From Enterobacter quasihormaechei (lineage in GTDB: Bacteria > Pseudomonadota > Gammaproteobacteria > Enterobacterales > Enterobacteriaceae): a stretch of DNA of 64,000 nucleotides. Below are positions 19,201 through 32,273 of this stretch, in pieces; the first letter of the stretch is position 1; each line of letters begins with the position of its first letter. The position numbers and the translations under genes are program-made. The stretch spans positions 124,001 through 188,000 of the forward strand of contig NZ_SJON01000003.1 in the NCBI RefSeq assembly GCF_004331385.1, written 5' to 3'. Below the pieces are notes generated by a model that saw only the letters and a list, made by a program, of their open reading frames with translations, was not told the origin of the DNA and did not search any database.

Positions 19201-20151
19201 TTAAAGTTTGGCGGCAAGAAGATCTTCGAGTTTGCGCTGGTCGACGGCAAACTGACGGATGCCGTCCGCCAGTTTTTCCACGGCCATAGGGTCCTGATTG
19301 TGCTCCCAGCGGAATTCCGCTTCGGTCATGGCTTTCGGTTTTGGCAGCACGGTAGAGGTTGGCACCAGCTTGCGGATCACCGTTTCATCGCTCTCCTGTA
19401 GCTTTTTCAGCAGGTCAGGGGAGATGGTCAGGCGGTCGCAGCCCGCGAGCGCGAGGATCTGCTCGGTGCGGCGGAAGCTTGCCCCCATCACGATGGTTTC
19501 ATAGCGGTGCTGCTTGTAATAGTCGTAGATATTACGCACCGATTTCACGCCCGGATCTTCGTCCACCACGTACGGATCCATCGGCTGTTTCGCCTGATAC
19601 CAGTCATAAATACGTCCGACAAACGGGGAGATCAGGAACACGCCCGCTTCGGCACAGGCACGCGCCTGGGCAAACGAGAACAGCAGCGTCAGGTTGCAGT
19701 GGATCCCCTCTTTTTCCAGCACTTCTGCCGCGCGGATACCTTCCCAGGTGGACGCGAGCTTAATCAGAATGCGCGACTTATCGATTCCCTGCTCCTGGTA
19801 GAGCTCCACCAGGCGGCGAGCCTTGTTAATGCTCTTTTCCTGGTCGAACGAGAGCCGGGCGTCCACTTCGGTGGAGACGCGTCCCGGAATGCTTTTAAGA
19901 ATTTCCGCACCGATATTGACCGCCAGCTTGTCGCTGGCTTCGGCGACCTGCTGCTCCTGCGTTTTCCCGCGCTGTTTGCCGTAGGCAAGGGCGTCATCAA
20001 TCAGATGACTAAAGTGCGCAAGCCCCGCCGCCTTGAGCAGCAGCGAGGGGTTGGTGGTCGCGTCTTCCGGCTGGTAGTGACGAATCGACTCGATGTCGCC
20101 GCTGTCTGCAACCACGGTGGTAAATTGTTTGATGCCGTCTAGCTGGTTCAT
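19201..20151 (-). CDS. talA: Transaldolase A
   Basis: Transaldolase transfers a dihydroxyacetone unit between sugar phosphates of the pentose phosphate pathway through a Schiff base. The 316-residue product is the E. coli TalA length; the catalytic lysine is in [11 protein letters not shown] near residue 131, and the N-terminal D-A-T-T-N-P-S-L motif (Asp near residue 30) is present. It is the first gene of talA-tktB (19-base gap). A sigma-S-like -10 lies upstream, consistent with the known RpoS control of this pair in E. coli. Confidence 0.96.
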   Translation of the reverse strand: MNQLDGIKQFTTVVADSGDIESIRHYQPEDATTNPSLLLKAAGLAHFSHLIDDALAYGKQRGKTQEQQVAEASDKLAVNIGAEILKSIPGRVSTEVDARLSFDQEKSINKARRLVELYQEQGIDKSRILIKLASTWEGIRAAEVLEKEGIHCNLTLLFSFAQARACAEAGVFLISPFVGRIYDWYQAKQPMDPYVVDEDPGVKSVRNIYDYYKQHRYETIVMGASFRRTEQILALAGCDRLTISPDLLKKLQESDETVIRKLVPTSTVLPKPKAMTEAEFRWEHNQDPMAVEKLADGIRQFAVDQRKLEDLLAAKL

Positions 20152-20230
20152 AATTACTCCTTGGAAATAAAAGAGTTAGTCGAGTGCGTTAGTTCACACT
20201 TCTGAGAAAATCATGATGGACTTAACAAAA

Positions 20231-20238
20231 AAGCATAG
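20231..20238 (-). promoter_or_regulatory. Sigma-S-like -10 element for talA-tktB
   Basis: On the minus strand CTATGCTT (followed by TTTT) resembles the sigma-S -10 consensus CTAYACTT, about 80 bases before talA. No clear -35 is seen, which is usual for sigma-S promoters. Assignment is by motif and by known RpoS control of the E. coli orthologues. Confidence 0.45.
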
Positions 20239-20437
20239 CAGACGGGGGAGGCATTGCCCTCTGAGACGGGTAACATGGCTGTTATAAATTGATAACAATT
20301 TTTATTCTGCAATGGTGAGAGTTTGGCAGCCTTCAAAGTTTAGGAGCCTGCCTGCGGCGATACTATGCGGCACACCAGGGTGTGCACAGGACCGTCGACA
20401 TCACCCTTTTTGGCCGAAACGTGAAAGGAATAACAAG

Positions 20438-22717
20438 ATGGATGATCAGTTAAAACAAAGCGCTCTCGATTTTCACGAGTTTCCTGTTCCGGGTAAAATC
20501 CAGGTTTCCCCTACCAAACCGCTGGCGACCCAGCGCGATCTGGCGCTGGCCTACTCGCCGGGCGTGGCTGCCCCGTGCCTTGAAATCGAAAAAGATCCGC
20601 TGGCAGCCTACAAATACACCGCGCGCGGCAACCTGGTGGCGGTGATCTCTAACGGTACGGCGGTGCTGGGGTTAGGGAATATCGGCGCGCTGGCCGGTAA
20701 GCCGGTGATGGAAGGCAAGGGCGTGCTGTTTAAGAAATTTGCCGGTATCGACGTATTCGATATCGAAGTGGACGAGCTGGATCCGGATAAATTTATCAAC
20801 GTGGTGGCGGCGCTGGAGCCGACCTTCGGCGGCATCAACCTGGAAGATATCAAAGCGCCGGAATGTTTCTATATCGAGCAGAAGCTGCGCGAGCGTATGA
20901 ACATTCCCGTGTTCCATGACGACCAGCACGGCACGGCGATTATCAGTACCGCCGCCATTCTCAACGGCCTGCGCGTGGTGGAGAAAAATCTCTCCGACGT
21001 GCGCATGGTGGTCTCCGGCGCGGGCGCCGCGGCCATCGCCTGTATGAACCTGCTGGTGGCGCTGGGGATGCAGAAACACAACATCGTGGTTTGCGACTCC
21101 AAGGGCGTGATTTACAAAGACCGCGAGCCGAACATGGCGGAAACCAAGGCGGCGTACGCGGTTGAAGACGACGGCAAGCGCACGCTTGAGGACGTGATTG
21201 ACGGCGCGGATATCTTCCTCGGCTGTTCAGGCCCGAAAGTGCTGACCCAGGAGATGGTGCAGAAGATGGCGCGCGCGCCAATGATCCTGGCGCTGGCAAA
21301 CCCGGAGCCGGAAATTCTGCCGCCGCTGGCGAAGGCGGTGCGTGAAGACGCCATCATCTGCACCGGCCGTTCGGACTATCCGAACCAGGTGAACAACGTG
21401 CTCTGCTTCCCGTTCATCTTCCGCGGCGCGCTGGATGTGGGCGCCACGGCAATCAACGAAGAGATGAAGCTGGCCGCCGTTCACGCCATCGCGGAGTTGG
21501 CGCACGCCGAACAGAGCGAAGTGGTCGCCTCCGCCTATGGCGATCAGGATCTGAGCTTCGGTCCGGACTACATCATTCCAAAACCGTTTGACCCGCGTCT
21601 GATCGTGAAGATCGCGCCAGCGGTGGCCAAAGCGGCGATGGACTCCGGCGTAGCGACGCGTCCTATTGACGATTTCGATGCCTACGTCGATAAGCTCACC
21701 GAGTTCGTCTACAAAACCAACCTGTTTATGAAGCCGATCTTCTCCCAGGCGCGCGCCGACGCGAAGCGCGTGGTGCTGGCGGAAGGGGAGGAGGCGCGCG
21801 TGCTGCACGCCACGCAGGAGCTGATCACTTTAGGGCTGGCGAAACCGATCCTGATTGGTCGTCCGAGCGTGATCGAGATGCGTATTCAGAAGTTGGGTCT
21901 GCAAATTAAGCCGGGCGTGGACTTTGAGATCGTTAACAACGAATCCGATCCGCGCTTCAAAGAGTACTGGAACGAATACTATTCGATCATGAAGCGTCGC
22001 GGGATCACCCAGGAGCAGGCGCAGCGGGCGGTGATCAGCAATACCACGGTGATCGGCGCGATCATGGTACACCGCGGTGAGGCGGATGCGCTGATCTGCG
22101 GCACTATCGGTGAATACCACGAGCATTTCAGCGTGGTGCAGGAGATCTTCGGCTATCGCGAGGGCGTCCATACTGCCGGAGCTATGAACGCGCTGCTGCT
22201 GCCGAGCGGTAACACCTTTATCGCCGATACCTACGTTAACGACGATCCAACCCCGGACGAACTGGCGGAGATCACCGTGATGGCGGCGGAAACCGTGCGC
22301 CGCTTTGGTATCGAACCAAAAGTGGCGCTGCTGTCGCACTCTAACTTCGGATCATCCAAATCCGCTGCGGCGTGCAAGATGCGCCAGACGCTGAAGCTGG
22401 TGCGCGAACGCGCGCCGGAGCTGATGATTGACGGCGAGATGCACGGCGATGCCGCGCTGGTGGAGAGCATTCGTAACGAGCGCATGCCGGACAGCCCGCT
22501 GAAAGGCTCGGCGAACGTGCTGATTATGCCGAACGTGGAAGCAGCGCGTATCAGCTACAACCTGCTGCGCGTATCGAGTTCTGAAGGGGTGACCGTAGGG
22601 CCGGTACTGATGGGGGTGTCAAAACCGGTGCATGTGTTAACGCCGATTGCCTCCGTGCGTCGTATCGTGAACATGGTGGCGCTGGCGGTGGTTGAGGCGC
22701 AGACGCAGCCGCTGTAA
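20438..22717 (+). CDS. maeB: NADP-dependent malic enzyme MaeB
   Basis: MaeB decarboxylates malate to pyruvate with NADP, giving NADPH. The 759-residue product fuses a malic enzyme domain (about 1-430; [17 protein letters not shown] metal site, V-V-S-G-A-G-A-A-A nucleotide site) to a phosphotransacetylase-like domain (about 430-759), which in E. coli is regulatory rather than catalytic. ATG 20438 has GGAA upstream and yields the family start M-D-D-Q-L-K; an in-frame start 42 codons earlier lies in the leader. In E. coli K-12 the eut operon follows on the hemF side; here only a REP element separates maeB from hemF. Confidence 0.96.
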   Translation: MDDQLKQSALDFHEFPVPGKIQVSPTKPLATQRDLALAYSPGVAAPCLEIEKDPLAAYKYTARGNLVAVISNGTAVLGLGNIGALAGKPVMEGKGVLFKKFAGIDVFDIEVDELDPDKFINVVAALEPTFGGINLEDIKAPECFYIEQKLRERMNIPVFHDDQHGTAIISTAAILNGLRVVEKNLSDVRMVVSGAGAAAIACMNLLVALGMQKHNIVVCDSKGVIYKDREPNMAETKAAYAVEDDGKRTLEDVIDGADIFLGCSGPKVLTQEMVQKMARAPMILALANPEPEILPPLAKAVREDAIICTGRSDYPNQVNNVLCFPFIFRGALDVGATAINEEMKLAAVHAIAELAHAEQSEVVASAYGDQDLSFGPDYIIPKPFDPRLIVKIAPAVAKAAMDSGVATRPIDDFDAYVDKLTEFVYKTNLFMKPIFSQARADAKRVVLAEGEEARVLHATQELITLGLAKPILIGRPSVIEMRIQKLGLQIKPGVDFEIVNNESDPRFKEYWNEYYSIMKRRGITQEQAQRAVISNTTVIGAIMVHRGEADALICGTIGEYHEHFSVVQEIFGYREGVHTAGAMNALLLPSGNTFIADTYVNDDPTPDELAEITVMAAETVRRFGIEPKVALLSHSNFGSSKSAAACKMRQTLKLVRERAPELMIDGEMHGDAALVESIRNERMPDSPLKGSANVLIMPNVEAARISYNLLRVSSSEGVTVGPVLMGVSKPVHVLTPIASVRRIVNMVALAVVEAQTQPL

Positions 22718-22749
22718 TGACGCGTTTGCTTACCCGACCTGGGGATTGA

Positions 22750-22780
22750 GTAGGCCGGATAAGCGCAGCGCCATCCGGCA
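22750..22780. repeat. REP element between maeB and hemF
   Basis: TAGGCCGGATAAGCGCAGCGCCATCCGGCA is a canonical REP palindrome between the convergent maeB and hemF genes. It marks the site where E. coli K-12 carries the eut operon. Confidence 0.85.
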
Positions 22781-22781
22781 G

Positions 22782-24556
<1,775 letters not shown>

Positions 24557-24768
24557 GCGGCCTGAATACTAAAAAATGAGGTCCTGGTGTTATATCGTAT
24601 CGTGTTTACCGTTACGACAGTCCTTATTGAGAATTGTTTTACTTTTCATTTCAATACGTGACAAAGTGACATTATGCCAAATTTTTAGACGATTTTCGCT
24701 GGTTATTGGCTAAACGCGGCGTTCACGCCATAATCACTGTTTTTAAACCCGAAAAGGCGGTTAATACC

Positions 24769-25194
24769 ATGGAGATACGCGTTTTTCGCCAGGAAGATTT
24801 CGAAGAGGTGATCACCCTTTGGGAGCGCTGCGATCTGCTGCGTCCGTGGAACGATCCGGAAATGGATATCGAACGCAAGGTGAATCACGACGTCAGTCTG
24901 TTTCTGGTCGCGGAAGTGAACGGCGAGGTGGTCGGGACGGTGATGGGCGGATATGACGGCCACCGCGGGTCGGCCTACTATCTGGGCGTACACCCGGAAT
25001 ATCGCGCGCGCGGCATCGCCAACGCGCTGCTTAACCGTCTGGAAAAGAAGCTGATCGCCCGTGGCTGCCCGAAAATCCAGATTATGGTCCGGGAAGATAA
25101 CGACGTGGTGCTGGGCATGTATGAACGTCTGGGCTACGAGCACGCGGACGTGCTGACGCTGGGTAAGCGCCTGATCGAAGATGAAGAGTACTGA
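24769..25194 (+). CDS. ypeA: YpeA, GNAT-family acetyltransferase
   Basis: A 141-residue GNAT acetyltransferase. Motif [14 protein letters not shown], binds the acetyl-CoA pyrophosphate (about residues 74-86), followed by the G-M-Y-E-R-L-G-Y motif B. ATG 24769 gives the family start M-E-I-R-V-F-R; longer in-frame starts have no ribosome site. The gene overlaps yfeZ by 14 bases, so the two are translationally linked. The substrate is not known to me. Confidence 0.92.
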   Translation: MEIRVFRQEDFEEVITLWERCDLLRPWNDPEMDIERKVNHDVSLFLVAEVNGEVVGTVMGGYDGHRGSAYYLGVHPEYRARGIANALLNRLEKKLIARGCPKIQIMVREDNDVVLGMYERLGYEHADVLTLGKRLIEDEEY

Positions 25195-25630
25195 GTTCCA
25201 CCCCGGCGACTATGATGTTCACGGTCGTCTGCGTCTGCCTTTTTTGTTCTGGTGCGTTCTGCTGTTGCAGGCCAGAACCTGGGTGCTGTTCGTGATGGCT
25301 GGCGCGTCGCGCGGGCAGGGCGATACGTTACTGAATCTCTTTTATCCCGATCACGATGCGTTCTGGCTGGGGTTGCTGCCCGGCGTACCGGCGGTCCTGG
25401 CATTTCTGTGCAGCGGACGGCGGCAGGCCATTCCTCGCGTCTGGCGCGCGCTTCGCTGGCTGCTGATCCTGGCGCAGGTTGTGCTCCTGGTCTGGCAACC
25501 CGTGCTCTGGCTGTACGGCGAGCCGCTTTCCGGTATCGGTATTGCGCTGGTGGTGGCGGATATTGTCGCGCTGCTGTGGTTACTCACTAACCCCCGTTTA
25601 CGCGCCTGTTTTACGCAAGAGTCAGATTAA
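25181..25630 (+). CDS. yfeZ: YfeZ, inner membrane protein (DUF2919)
   Basis: A 149-residue protein with about four hydrophobic segments (near 15-37, 60-78, 88-105, 112-132), consistent with an inner membrane protein. The N-terminal [11 protein letters not shown] and the [11 protein letters not shown] loop are typical of E. coli YfeZ. ATG 25181 lies inside the end of ypeA in another frame; the ribosome site would be GAAGATGAAG within ypeA. Function unknown. Confidence 0.88.
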   Translation: MKSTEFHPGDYDVHGRLRLPFLFWCVLLLQARTWVLFVMAGASRGQGDTLLNLFYPDHDAFWLGLLPGVPAVLAFLCSGRRQAIPRVWRALRWLLILAQVVLLVWQPVLWLYGEPLSGIGIALVVADIVALLWLLTNPRLRACFTQESD

Positions 25631-25633
25631 CAC

Positions 25634-25662
25634 GGCACTTTTTGCCGATACCGCACTCCAAC
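25634..25662 (+). promoter_or_regulatory. Sigma-E-like promoter upstream of yfeY
   Basis: GGCACTTTTT at 25634-25643 matches the sigma-E -35 (GGAACTT) with one change, and TCCAA at 25658-25662 resembles the -10 (TCNAA) at 17 bases from the -35 heptamer. E. coli yfeY is a known member of the sigma-E regulon. Candidate by motif only. Confidence 0.5.
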
Positions 25663-25693
25663 AAGCGTTGATTTACTACGTAAGGACGTCTCA

Positions 25694-26269
25694 ATGAAAT
25701 CGCTGCGTTTACTTTTATGCGCTCTCCCGCTGGCGTTAACCGGCTGTTCCACGCTCTCCTCCATCAACTGGTCTGCGGCCTATCCGTGGAACTGGTTTGG
25801 CTCCTCAATGGAAGTGACCGAGCAGGGCGTGGGCAACATCACCGCCTCGACGGCACTGGATCAGGACGCCATTCAGGATGCCATCGGCGGTGATTATCGC
25901 CTGCGCAGCGGCATGAAAACCGAGAACGGCAACATCGTGCGCTATTTCGAAGCGTTGAAAGACGACAAGGTGGCGATGGTCATTAACGGCGATAAAGGCA
26001 CGGTAAACCGCATCGCGGTGATGGATGAGGCTATTCCAGCCTCGGGTGGCGTGAAGGTGGGAACGCCGTTTGGCGAACTGTATCAGAAAGCGTTTGGCCA
26101 CTGCGCCAGCGCGCCGTCGGACGACAGCGTCGCGGTTGAGTGTAAGGCCGAAGGCAGCCAGCACATCAGCTACGTTTTCAGCGGCACCTGGAACGGTCCG
26201 GAAGGGTTAATGCCGTCTGACGACACCCTGAAAAAGTGGAAAGTGAGCAAAATTATCTGGAAGCAGTAA
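25694..26269 (+). CDS. yfeY: YfeY, sigma-E-regulated lipoprotein (DUF1131)
   Basis: A 191-residue lipoprotein: a short signal peptide ends in lipobox L-T-G-C, so Cys18 is lipidated. The DUF1131 domain follows (about 45-190), with several Gly/Asp turns (G-G-D-Y-R-L-R-S-G-M-K). Residue 19 is Ser, which favours outer-membrane sorting. The start has AAGGAC-like sequence upstream. It may be expressed from the sigma-E-like promoter just before it. Function unknown. Confidence 0.93.
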   Translation: MKSLRLLLCALPLALTGCSTLSSINWSAAYPWNWFGSSMEVTEQGVGNITASTALDQDAIQDAIGGDYRLRSGMKTENGNIVRYFEALKDDKVAMVINGDKGTVNRIAVMDEAIPASGGVKVGTPFGELYQKAFGHCASAPSDDSVAVECKAEGSQHISYVFSGTWNGPEGLMPSDDTLKKWKVSKIIWKQ

Positions 26270-26305
26270 TTTGCGCCTGAGCAAACCGCCTCGCTGAAAT
26301 CCGGG

Positions 26306-26311
26306 TATAAT
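26306..26311 (+). promoter_or_regulatory. -10 hexamer (TATAAT) upstream of yfeX
   Basis: A perfect TATAAT sits 51 bases before the yfeX ATG. The -35 region (AAACCG near 26283) is weak. Transcripts would begin near 26318, just before the hairpin at 26323. Confidence 0.5.
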
Positions 26312-26313
26312 AG

Positions 26314-27261
<948 letters not shown>

Positions 27262-27276
27262 AACGCACTCCACATA

Positions 27277-27307
27277 GAGGCCGGGTAAGCGTTAGCGCCA
27301 CCCGGCA
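27277..27307. repeat. REP element between yfeX and cysP
   Basis: AGGCCGGGTAAGCGTTAGCGCCACCCGGCAA is a single REP palindrome, located where E. coli K-12 has ucpA-murRQP-yfeW. Confidence 0.8.
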
Positions 27308-27437
27308 ATTTCTCCCGCACCCCTTATTCCCTTTTCTGCTTCCAAATCACCAAACGGTATATAAAACCGTTACTCCTTTAGACTCCGTTATAAATATTAT
27401 GACTATAAGATAGTCATCACATTTATAAGGGCGCGCA

Positions 27438-28451
27438 ATGGCCGTTACTGTACTGAAAAAAGGATCGCTGGCACTGGCAGGCTTACTGCTGGTGGCGCAG
27501 GCGCAGGCAACTGAGTTACTGAACAGTTCTTATGATGTTTCGCGCGAGCTGTTTGCCGCCCTTAATCCCGCCTTCGAACAGCAGTGGGCGAAAGAGAACA
27601 ACGGCGACAAGCTGACCATCAAACAGTCTCACGCCGGCTCGTCCAAGCAGGCGCTGGCCATTTTGCAGGGGCTGAAGGCGGATGTGGTGACCTATAACCA
27701 GGTGACGGACGTGCAGATCCTGCACGACAGAGGCAAGCTGATCCCGGCGGACTGGCAAAGCCGCCTGCCGAACAACAGCTCACCGTTCTACTCCACCATG
27801 GGCTTCCTGGTGCGCAAGGGCAACCCGAAAAACATTCACGACTGGAACGACCTGGTGCGTCGTGACGTAAAGCTGATCTTCCCGAACCCGAAAACCTCCG
27901 GCAACGCGCGTTATACCTACCTGGCAGCGTGGGGCGCGGCGGACAAAGCTGACGGTAACGATAAAGCGAAAACCGAACAGTTTATGACCCAGTTCCTGAA
28001 AAACGTCGAGGTGTTTGATACCGGCGGCCGTGGCGCAACCACCACCTTCGCCGAGCGCGGGCTGGGCGACGTGCTGATCAGCTTCGAATCCGAAGTGAAC
28101 AACATCCGCAAGCAATATGAAGCGCAGGGCTTTGAGGTCATTATCCCGAAAACTAATATTCTGGCCGAGTTCCCGGTGGCGTGGGTGGATAAAAACGTTA
28201 AGGCTAACGGCACCGAAAAGGCAGCTAAAGCCTATCTCAACTATCTGTACAGCCCGCAGGCGCAGACGGTGATTACTGACTATTACTACCGCGTCAACAA
28301 TCCGGACGTAATGAACAAGCTGAAGGATAAATTCCCGCAGACCGCGCTGTTCCGCGTGGAAGACCATTTCGGCGCCTGGCCTGAGGTGATGAAAACCCAT
28401 TTTGCCAGCGGCGGTGAGTTAGACAAACTGCTGGCGGCGGGGCGTAAGTAA
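27438..28451 (+). CDS. cysP: Thiosulfate-binding protein CysP
   Basis: Periplasmic binding protein that delivers thiosulfate (and sulfate) to the CysUWA importer. The 337-residue product has a signal peptide (cleavage after A-Q-A near residue 25) and the sulfate-binding family core, including S-H-A-G-S-S-K-Q-A and N-P-K-T-S-G-N-A-R, which contact the anion in relatives. It is the first gene of cysPUWA-cysM; its stop overlaps the cysU start by one base. Control by CysB is known for the family; I did not identify the CysB sites in the 176-base upstream gap. Confidence 0.97.
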   Translation: MAVTVLKKGSLALAGLLLVAQAQATELLNSSYDVSRELFAALNPAFEQQWAKENNGDKLTIKQSHAGSSKQALAILQGLKADVVTYNQVTDVQILHDRGKLIPADWQSRLPNNSSPFYSTMGFLVRKGNPKNIHDWNDLVRRDVKLIFPNPKTSGNARYTYLAAWGAADKADGNDKAKTEQFMTQFLKNVEVFDTGGRGATTTFAERGLGDVLISFESEVNNIRKQYEAQGFEVIIPKTNILAEFPVAWVDKNVKANGTEKAAKAYLNYLYSPQAQTVITDYYYRVNNPDVMNKLKDKFPQTALFRVEDHFGAWPEVMKTHFASGGELDKLLAAGRK

Positions 28452-29284
28452 TGTTTGCAGTCTCCTCCAGACGCGTGCTGCCGGGCTTTACCTTAAGCCT
28501 CGGGACCAGCCTGCTGTTCGTCTGTCTGATTTTGCTGTTGCCGCTCAGCGCGCTGGTGGTGCAGCTCTCTGAGATGAGCTGGTCCCAGTACTGGGAAGTG
28601 GTCACTAACCCGCAGGTGGTGGCGGCCTACAAGGTCACGCTGCTGTCGGCGTTCGTGGCCTCGATTTTCAACGGCGTGTTTGGCCTGCTGATGGCGTGGA
28701 TCTTAACCCGCTATCGCTTCCCGGGCCGTACGCTGCTCGACGCGCTGATGGATCTGCCGTTTGCGCTGCCGACGGCGGTGGCCGGCTTGACGCTGGCGTC
28801 GCTGTTCTCCGTAAACGGCTTCTACGGCGAATGGCTGGCAAAGTTTGATATCAAAGTGACCTATACCTGGCTCGGTATCGCGGTAGCGATGGCCTTTACC
28901 AGCATCCCGTTTGTGGTGCGTACCGTGCAGCCGGTGCTGGAAGAATTAGGCCCCGAATACGAAGAGGCCGCGGAAACGCTGGGGGCCACGCGCTGGCAAA
29001 GCTTCCGCAAGGTAGTGCTGCCGGAACTTTCTCCGGCCCTGCTGGCGGGTGTTGCGCTCTCGTTTACCCGCAGCCTCGGTGAATTTGGCGCGGTCATTTT
29101 TATCGCCGGGAACATCGCGTGGAAAACCGAAGTGACCTCGCTGATGATTTTTGTCCGTTTGCAGGAGTTTGATTATCCGGCCGCGAGCGCGATTGCCTCG
29201 GTGATCCTTGCCGCGTCGCTGCTGCTGCTGTTCTCGATTAACACTCTGCAAAGTCGCTTTGGTCGACGTGTGGTAGGTCACTGA
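28451..29284 (+). CDS. cysU: Sulfate/thiosulfate ABC transporter permease CysU (CysT)
   Basis: A 277-residue inner membrane permease with about six membrane helices. The EAA loop that contacts CysA is visible as E-E-A-A-E-T-L-G-A-T-R-W near residues 176-187. It pairs with CysW to form the channel for sulfate and thiosulfate. Both ends overlap the neighbouring genes by one base (TAATG with cysP, TGATG with cysW), indicating tight translational coupling. Confidence 0.97.
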   Translation: MFAVSSRRVLPGFTLSLGTSLLFVCLILLLPLSALVVQLSEMSWSQYWEVVTNPQVVAAYKVTLLSAFVASIFNGVFGLLMAWILTRYRFPGRTLLDALMDLPFALPTAVAGLTLASLFSVNGFYGEWLAKFDIKVTYTWLGIAVAMAFTSIPFVVRTVQPVLEELGPEYEEAAETLGATRWQSFRKVVLPELSPALLAGVALSFTRSLGEFGAVIFIAGNIAWKTEVTSLMIFVRLQEFDYPAASAIASVILAASLLLLFSINTLQSRFGRRVVGH

Positions 29285-30159
29285 TGGCGGAAGTTACGCA
29301 ATTGAAGCGCTATGACGCGCCCCGCATCAACTGGGGCAAATGGTTTCTGATTGGTACGGGCGTGCTGGTCTCTGCCTTCATTCTCGTTGTGCCGATGGTG
29401 TACATCTTCGTTCAGGCCTTCAGCAAAGGGATTATGCCCGCGCTGCAAAACCTGGCCGATCCGGACATGCTCAACGCCATCTGGCTGACGGTGATGATTG
29501 CCCTGATCACCGTCCCGGTGAACCTGGTGTTTGGCGTATTGCTGGCCTGGCTGGTGACCCGCTTTAACTTCCCGGGGCGTCAGCTGCTGCTGACCCTGCT
29601 GGATATCCCGTTTGCGGTGTCGCCGGTGGTGGCCGGTCTGGTCTATCTGCTGTTTTACGGCTCTAACGGCCCGCTGGGCGGCTGGCTGGATCAACACGAC
29701 CTGCAAATTATGTTCGCCTGGCCGGGCATGGTGCTGGTGACGGTCTTTGTGACCTGTCCGTTCGTGGTGCGCGAGCTGGTGCCGGTGATGTTAAGCCAGG
29801 GCAGCCATGAGGATGAAGCGGCCGTGCTGCTGGGCGCCACCGGCTGGCAGATGTTCCGCCGCGTGACGCTGCCGAATATCCGCTGGGCGCTGCTTTACGG
29901 CGTGGTGCTGACCAACGCCCGTGCGATTGGTGAGTTTGGCGCGGTGTCGGTGGTATCCGGCTCGATTCGCGGCGAAACCCTGTCGCTGCCGCTACAGATT
30001 GAATTACTGGAACAGGACTACAACACCGTCGGTTCCTTTACTGCCGCAGCGTTGCTGACGCTGATGGCGATTTTGACCCTGTTTTTGAAGAGTGTGGTGC
30101 AGTGGCGTTTAGAGAATCAGGAAAAACGTCAGCATCAGGAGGGAAATCATGAGCATTGA
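29284..30159 (+). CDS. cysW: Sulfate/thiosulfate ABC transporter permease CysW
   Basis: A 291-residue permease, partner of CysU, with about six membrane helices and the EAA loop [13 protein letters not shown] near residue 177. The C-terminus is basic and Gln/His-rich. Its last 11 bases overlap the start of cysA, whose ribosome site (AGGAGG) lies within cysW. Confidence 0.97.
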   Translation: MAEVTQLKRYDAPRINWGKWFLIGTGVLVSAFILVVPMVYIFVQAFSKGIMPALQNLADPDMLNAIWLTVMIALITVPVNLVFGVLLAWLVTRFNFPGRQLLLTLLDIPFAVSPVVAGLVYLLFYGSNGPLGGWLDQHDLQIMFAWPGMVLVTVFVTCPFVVRELVPVMLSQGSHEDEAAVLLGATGWQMFRRVTLPNIRWALLYGVVLTNARAIGEFGAVSVVSGSIRGETLSLPLQIELLEQDYNTVGSFTAAALLTLMAILTLFLKSVVQWRLENQEKRQHQEGNHEH

Positions 30160-31243
30160 GATTGCCAATATTAAGAAGTCTTTTGGTCGCACCCAGGTGC
30201 TGAATGATATCTCGCTGGATATCCCTTCCGGACAAATGGTGGCGCTGCTGGGGCCGTCTGGCTCCGGTAAAACCACGCTGCTGCGTATTATCGCCGGGCT
30301 TGAACATCAGACCAGCGGACATATCCGCTTCCACGGTACGGACGTTAGCCGCCTGCACGCCCGCGACCGTAAGGTGGGCTTTGTGTTCCAGCATTACGCC
30401 CTGTTCCGCCACATGACGGTATTCGACAACATCGCGTTTGGCCTGACCGTACTGCCGCGTCGTGAGCGCCCGAATGCGGCCACCATCAAAGCGAAAGTGA
30501 CCAAACTGCTGGAGATGGTGCAGCTGGCTCACCTGGCGGACCGTTTCCCGGCCCAGCTTTCAGGTGGACAGAAGCAGCGCGTGGCGCTGGCGCGCGCGTT
30601 GGCCGTTGAGCCGCAAATTTTGCTGCTGGATGAACCATTCGGCGCGCTGGATGCGCAGGTGCGAAAAGAGCTGCGCCGCTGGCTGCGTCAGCTGCATGAA
30701 GAGCTCCAGTTCACCAGCGTTTTCGTGACCCACGATCAGGAAGAGGCGATGGAAGTGGCCGACCGCGTGGTGGTGATGAGTCAGGGCAACATTGAGCAGG
30801 TTGACGAGCCAGAGCAGCTCTGGCGTGAACCGGCGACCCGCTTCGTGCTGGAGTTTATGGGCGAGGTGAACCGTCTTCAGGGCACCATTCGCGGCGGTCA
30901 GTTTCACGTTGGGGCGCACCGCTGGCCGCTGGGCTACACCCCGGGGCATCAGGGGCCGGTCGATCTGTTCCTGCGTCCGTGGGAAGTGGACGTCAGCCGC
31001 CGTACCAGCCTGGATTCACCGCTCCCGGTGCAGGTGCTGGAAGCGAGCCCTAAAGGTCACTACACCCAGTTGGTCGTTCAGCCGCTGGGCTGGTATACCG
31101 AGCCGCTGACCGTGGTTATGCGTGACGATGAGCCGCCACACCGGGGGGAACGCCTGTTTGTGGGGCTGCAACACGCGCGCATTTATCACGGCAACGAGCG
31201 CATCGAGACGCGCGAGGATATTGCTCTGGCGGAGTCAGCCTGA
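30149..31243 (+). CDS. cysA: Sulfate/thiosulfate ABC transporter ATP-binding protein CysA
   Basis: A 364-residue ATPase that drives the CysUW channel. Walker A is G-P-S-G-S-G-K-T-T (35-43), then the Q-loop V-F-Q-H-Y-A-L-F, the signature L-S-G-G-Q-K-Q-R, Walker B I-L-L-L-D-E-P and the switch His in V-T-H-D-Q-E-E. The C-terminal TOBE-like domain (about 240-364) is complete. Paired REP elements and a T-run follow the stop, separating the transporter from cysM by 113 bases. Confidence 0.97.
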   Translation: MSIEIANIKKSFGRTQVLNDISLDIPSGQMVALLGPSGSGKTTLLRIIAGLEHQTSGHIRFHGTDVSRLHARDRKVGFVFQHYALFRHMTVFDNIAFGLTVLPRRERPNAATIKAKVTKLLEMVQLAHLADRFPAQLSGGQKQRVALARALAVEPQILLLDEPFGALDAQVRKELRRWLRQLHEELQFTSVFVTHDQEEAMEVADRVVVMSQGNIEQVDEPEQLWREPATRFVLEFMGEVNRLQGTIRGGQFHVGAHRWPLGYTPGHQGPVDLFLRPWEVDVSRRTSLDSPLPVQVLEASPKGHYTQLVVQPLGWYTEPLTVVMRDDEPPHRGERLFVGLQHARIYHGNERIETREDIALAESA

Positions 31244-31259
31244 TAGGTTAGGATTACGT

Positions 31260-31345
31260 AGTTTTGCCGGGTGGCGCTGCGCTTACCCGGCCTACAATAT
31301 GACGTCTGTAGGCCCGGATCGCTGCGCGCCACCGGGCTTTTTATT
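31260..31345. repeat. Paired REP elements with T-run between cysA and cysM
   Basis: Two inverted REP copies (31265-31294 and about 31308-31337) face each other. The second ends CACCGGGC followed by TTTTTATT, so it may also act as a partial intrinsic terminator that reduces cysM transcription relative to cysPUWA. Confidence 0.75.
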
Positions 31346-31356
31346 GGACAGCGATC

Positions 31357-32268
31357 ATGAATACATTAGAAAACACCATCGGCAACACCCCTCTGGTCAA
31401 ACTTCAGCGCATGGTGCCGAACAACGGCAGCGAAATCTGGGTCAAACTCGAAGGCAATAACCCGGCAGGCTCGGTAAAAGATCGGGCGGCGCTGTCGATG
31501 ATTGTCCAGGCCGAAAAGCGCGGCGAGATAAAGCCCGGCGACGTGTTAATTGAAGCCACCAGCGGTAATACCGGTATCGCACTGGCGATGATTGCCGCGC
31601 TGAAGGGCTATCGCATGAAGCTGCTGATGCCGGACAACATGAGCCAGGAGCGCCGGGCCGCCATGCGCGCCTACGGGGCCGAGCTGATTCTGGTGAGCAA
31701 AGAGCAGGGGATGGAAGGGGCGCGCGACCTGGCGCTGGCGATGGCCGGGCGAGGGGAAGGCAAGCTGCTCGACCAGTTCAATAACCCGGACAACCCGTAC
31801 GCGCACTACACCACCACCGGCCCGGAAATCTGGCAGCAAACCGACGGGCGTATCACCCACTTTGTCTCCAGCATGGGCACCACGGGCACGATCACCGGTG
31901 TGTCACGCTTTCTGCGCGAGCAGGCAAGCCCGGTGACGATTGTCGGCCTACAACCGGAAGAGGGAAGCAGTATTCCGGGCATTCGCCGCTGGCCCGCGGA
32001 GTATATGCCGGGCATCTTTAATGCGCAGCTTGTGGACCAGGTGCTGGATATTCATCAGCGCGAGGCGGAAAATACCATGCGTGAGCTGGCCGTGCGTGAA
32101 GGCATCTTCTGCGGCGTCAGCTCTGGCGGTGCCGTAGCGGGCGCGATCCGGGTGGCCAATTCCACGCCGGGAGCGGTGGTGGTTGCGATTATTTGCGATC
32201 GCGGCGATCGTTACCTGTCTACCGGCGTCTTTGGTGAAGAGAGTTATTCGCAGGGGGCGGGGATCTAA
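31357..32268 (+). CDS. cysM: Cysteine synthase B (O-acetylserine sulfhydrylase B)
   Basis: CysM makes cysteine from O-acetylserine and sulfide, or S-sulfocysteine from thiosulfate, with PLP. The 303-residue product carries the PLP lysine Lys41 in G-S-V-K-D-R-A, the phosphate-binding loop G-T-T-G-T-I-T-G-V and the T-S-G-N-T-G-I-A substrate loop. It differs from CysK in the C-terminal active-site loop. Its stop is only 5 bases from pdxK, which makes PLP; in E. coli these genes are separated by yfeK and yfeS. Confidence 0.97.
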   Translation: MNTLENTIGNTPLVKLQRMVPNNGSEIWVKLEGNNPAGSVKDRAALSMIVQAEKRGEIKPGDVLIEATSGNTGIALAMIAALKGYRMKLLMPDNMSQERRAAMRAYGAELILVSKEQGMEGARDLALAMAGRGEGKLLDQFNNPDNPYAHYTTTGPEIWQQTDGRITHFVSSMGTTGTITGVSRFLREQASPVTIVGLQPEEGSSIPGIRRWPAEYMPGIFNAQLVDQVLDIHQREAENTMRELAVREGIFCGVSSGGAVAGAIRVANSTPGAVVVAIICDRGDRYLSTGVFGEESYSQGAGI

Positions 32269-32273
32269 GCGTC

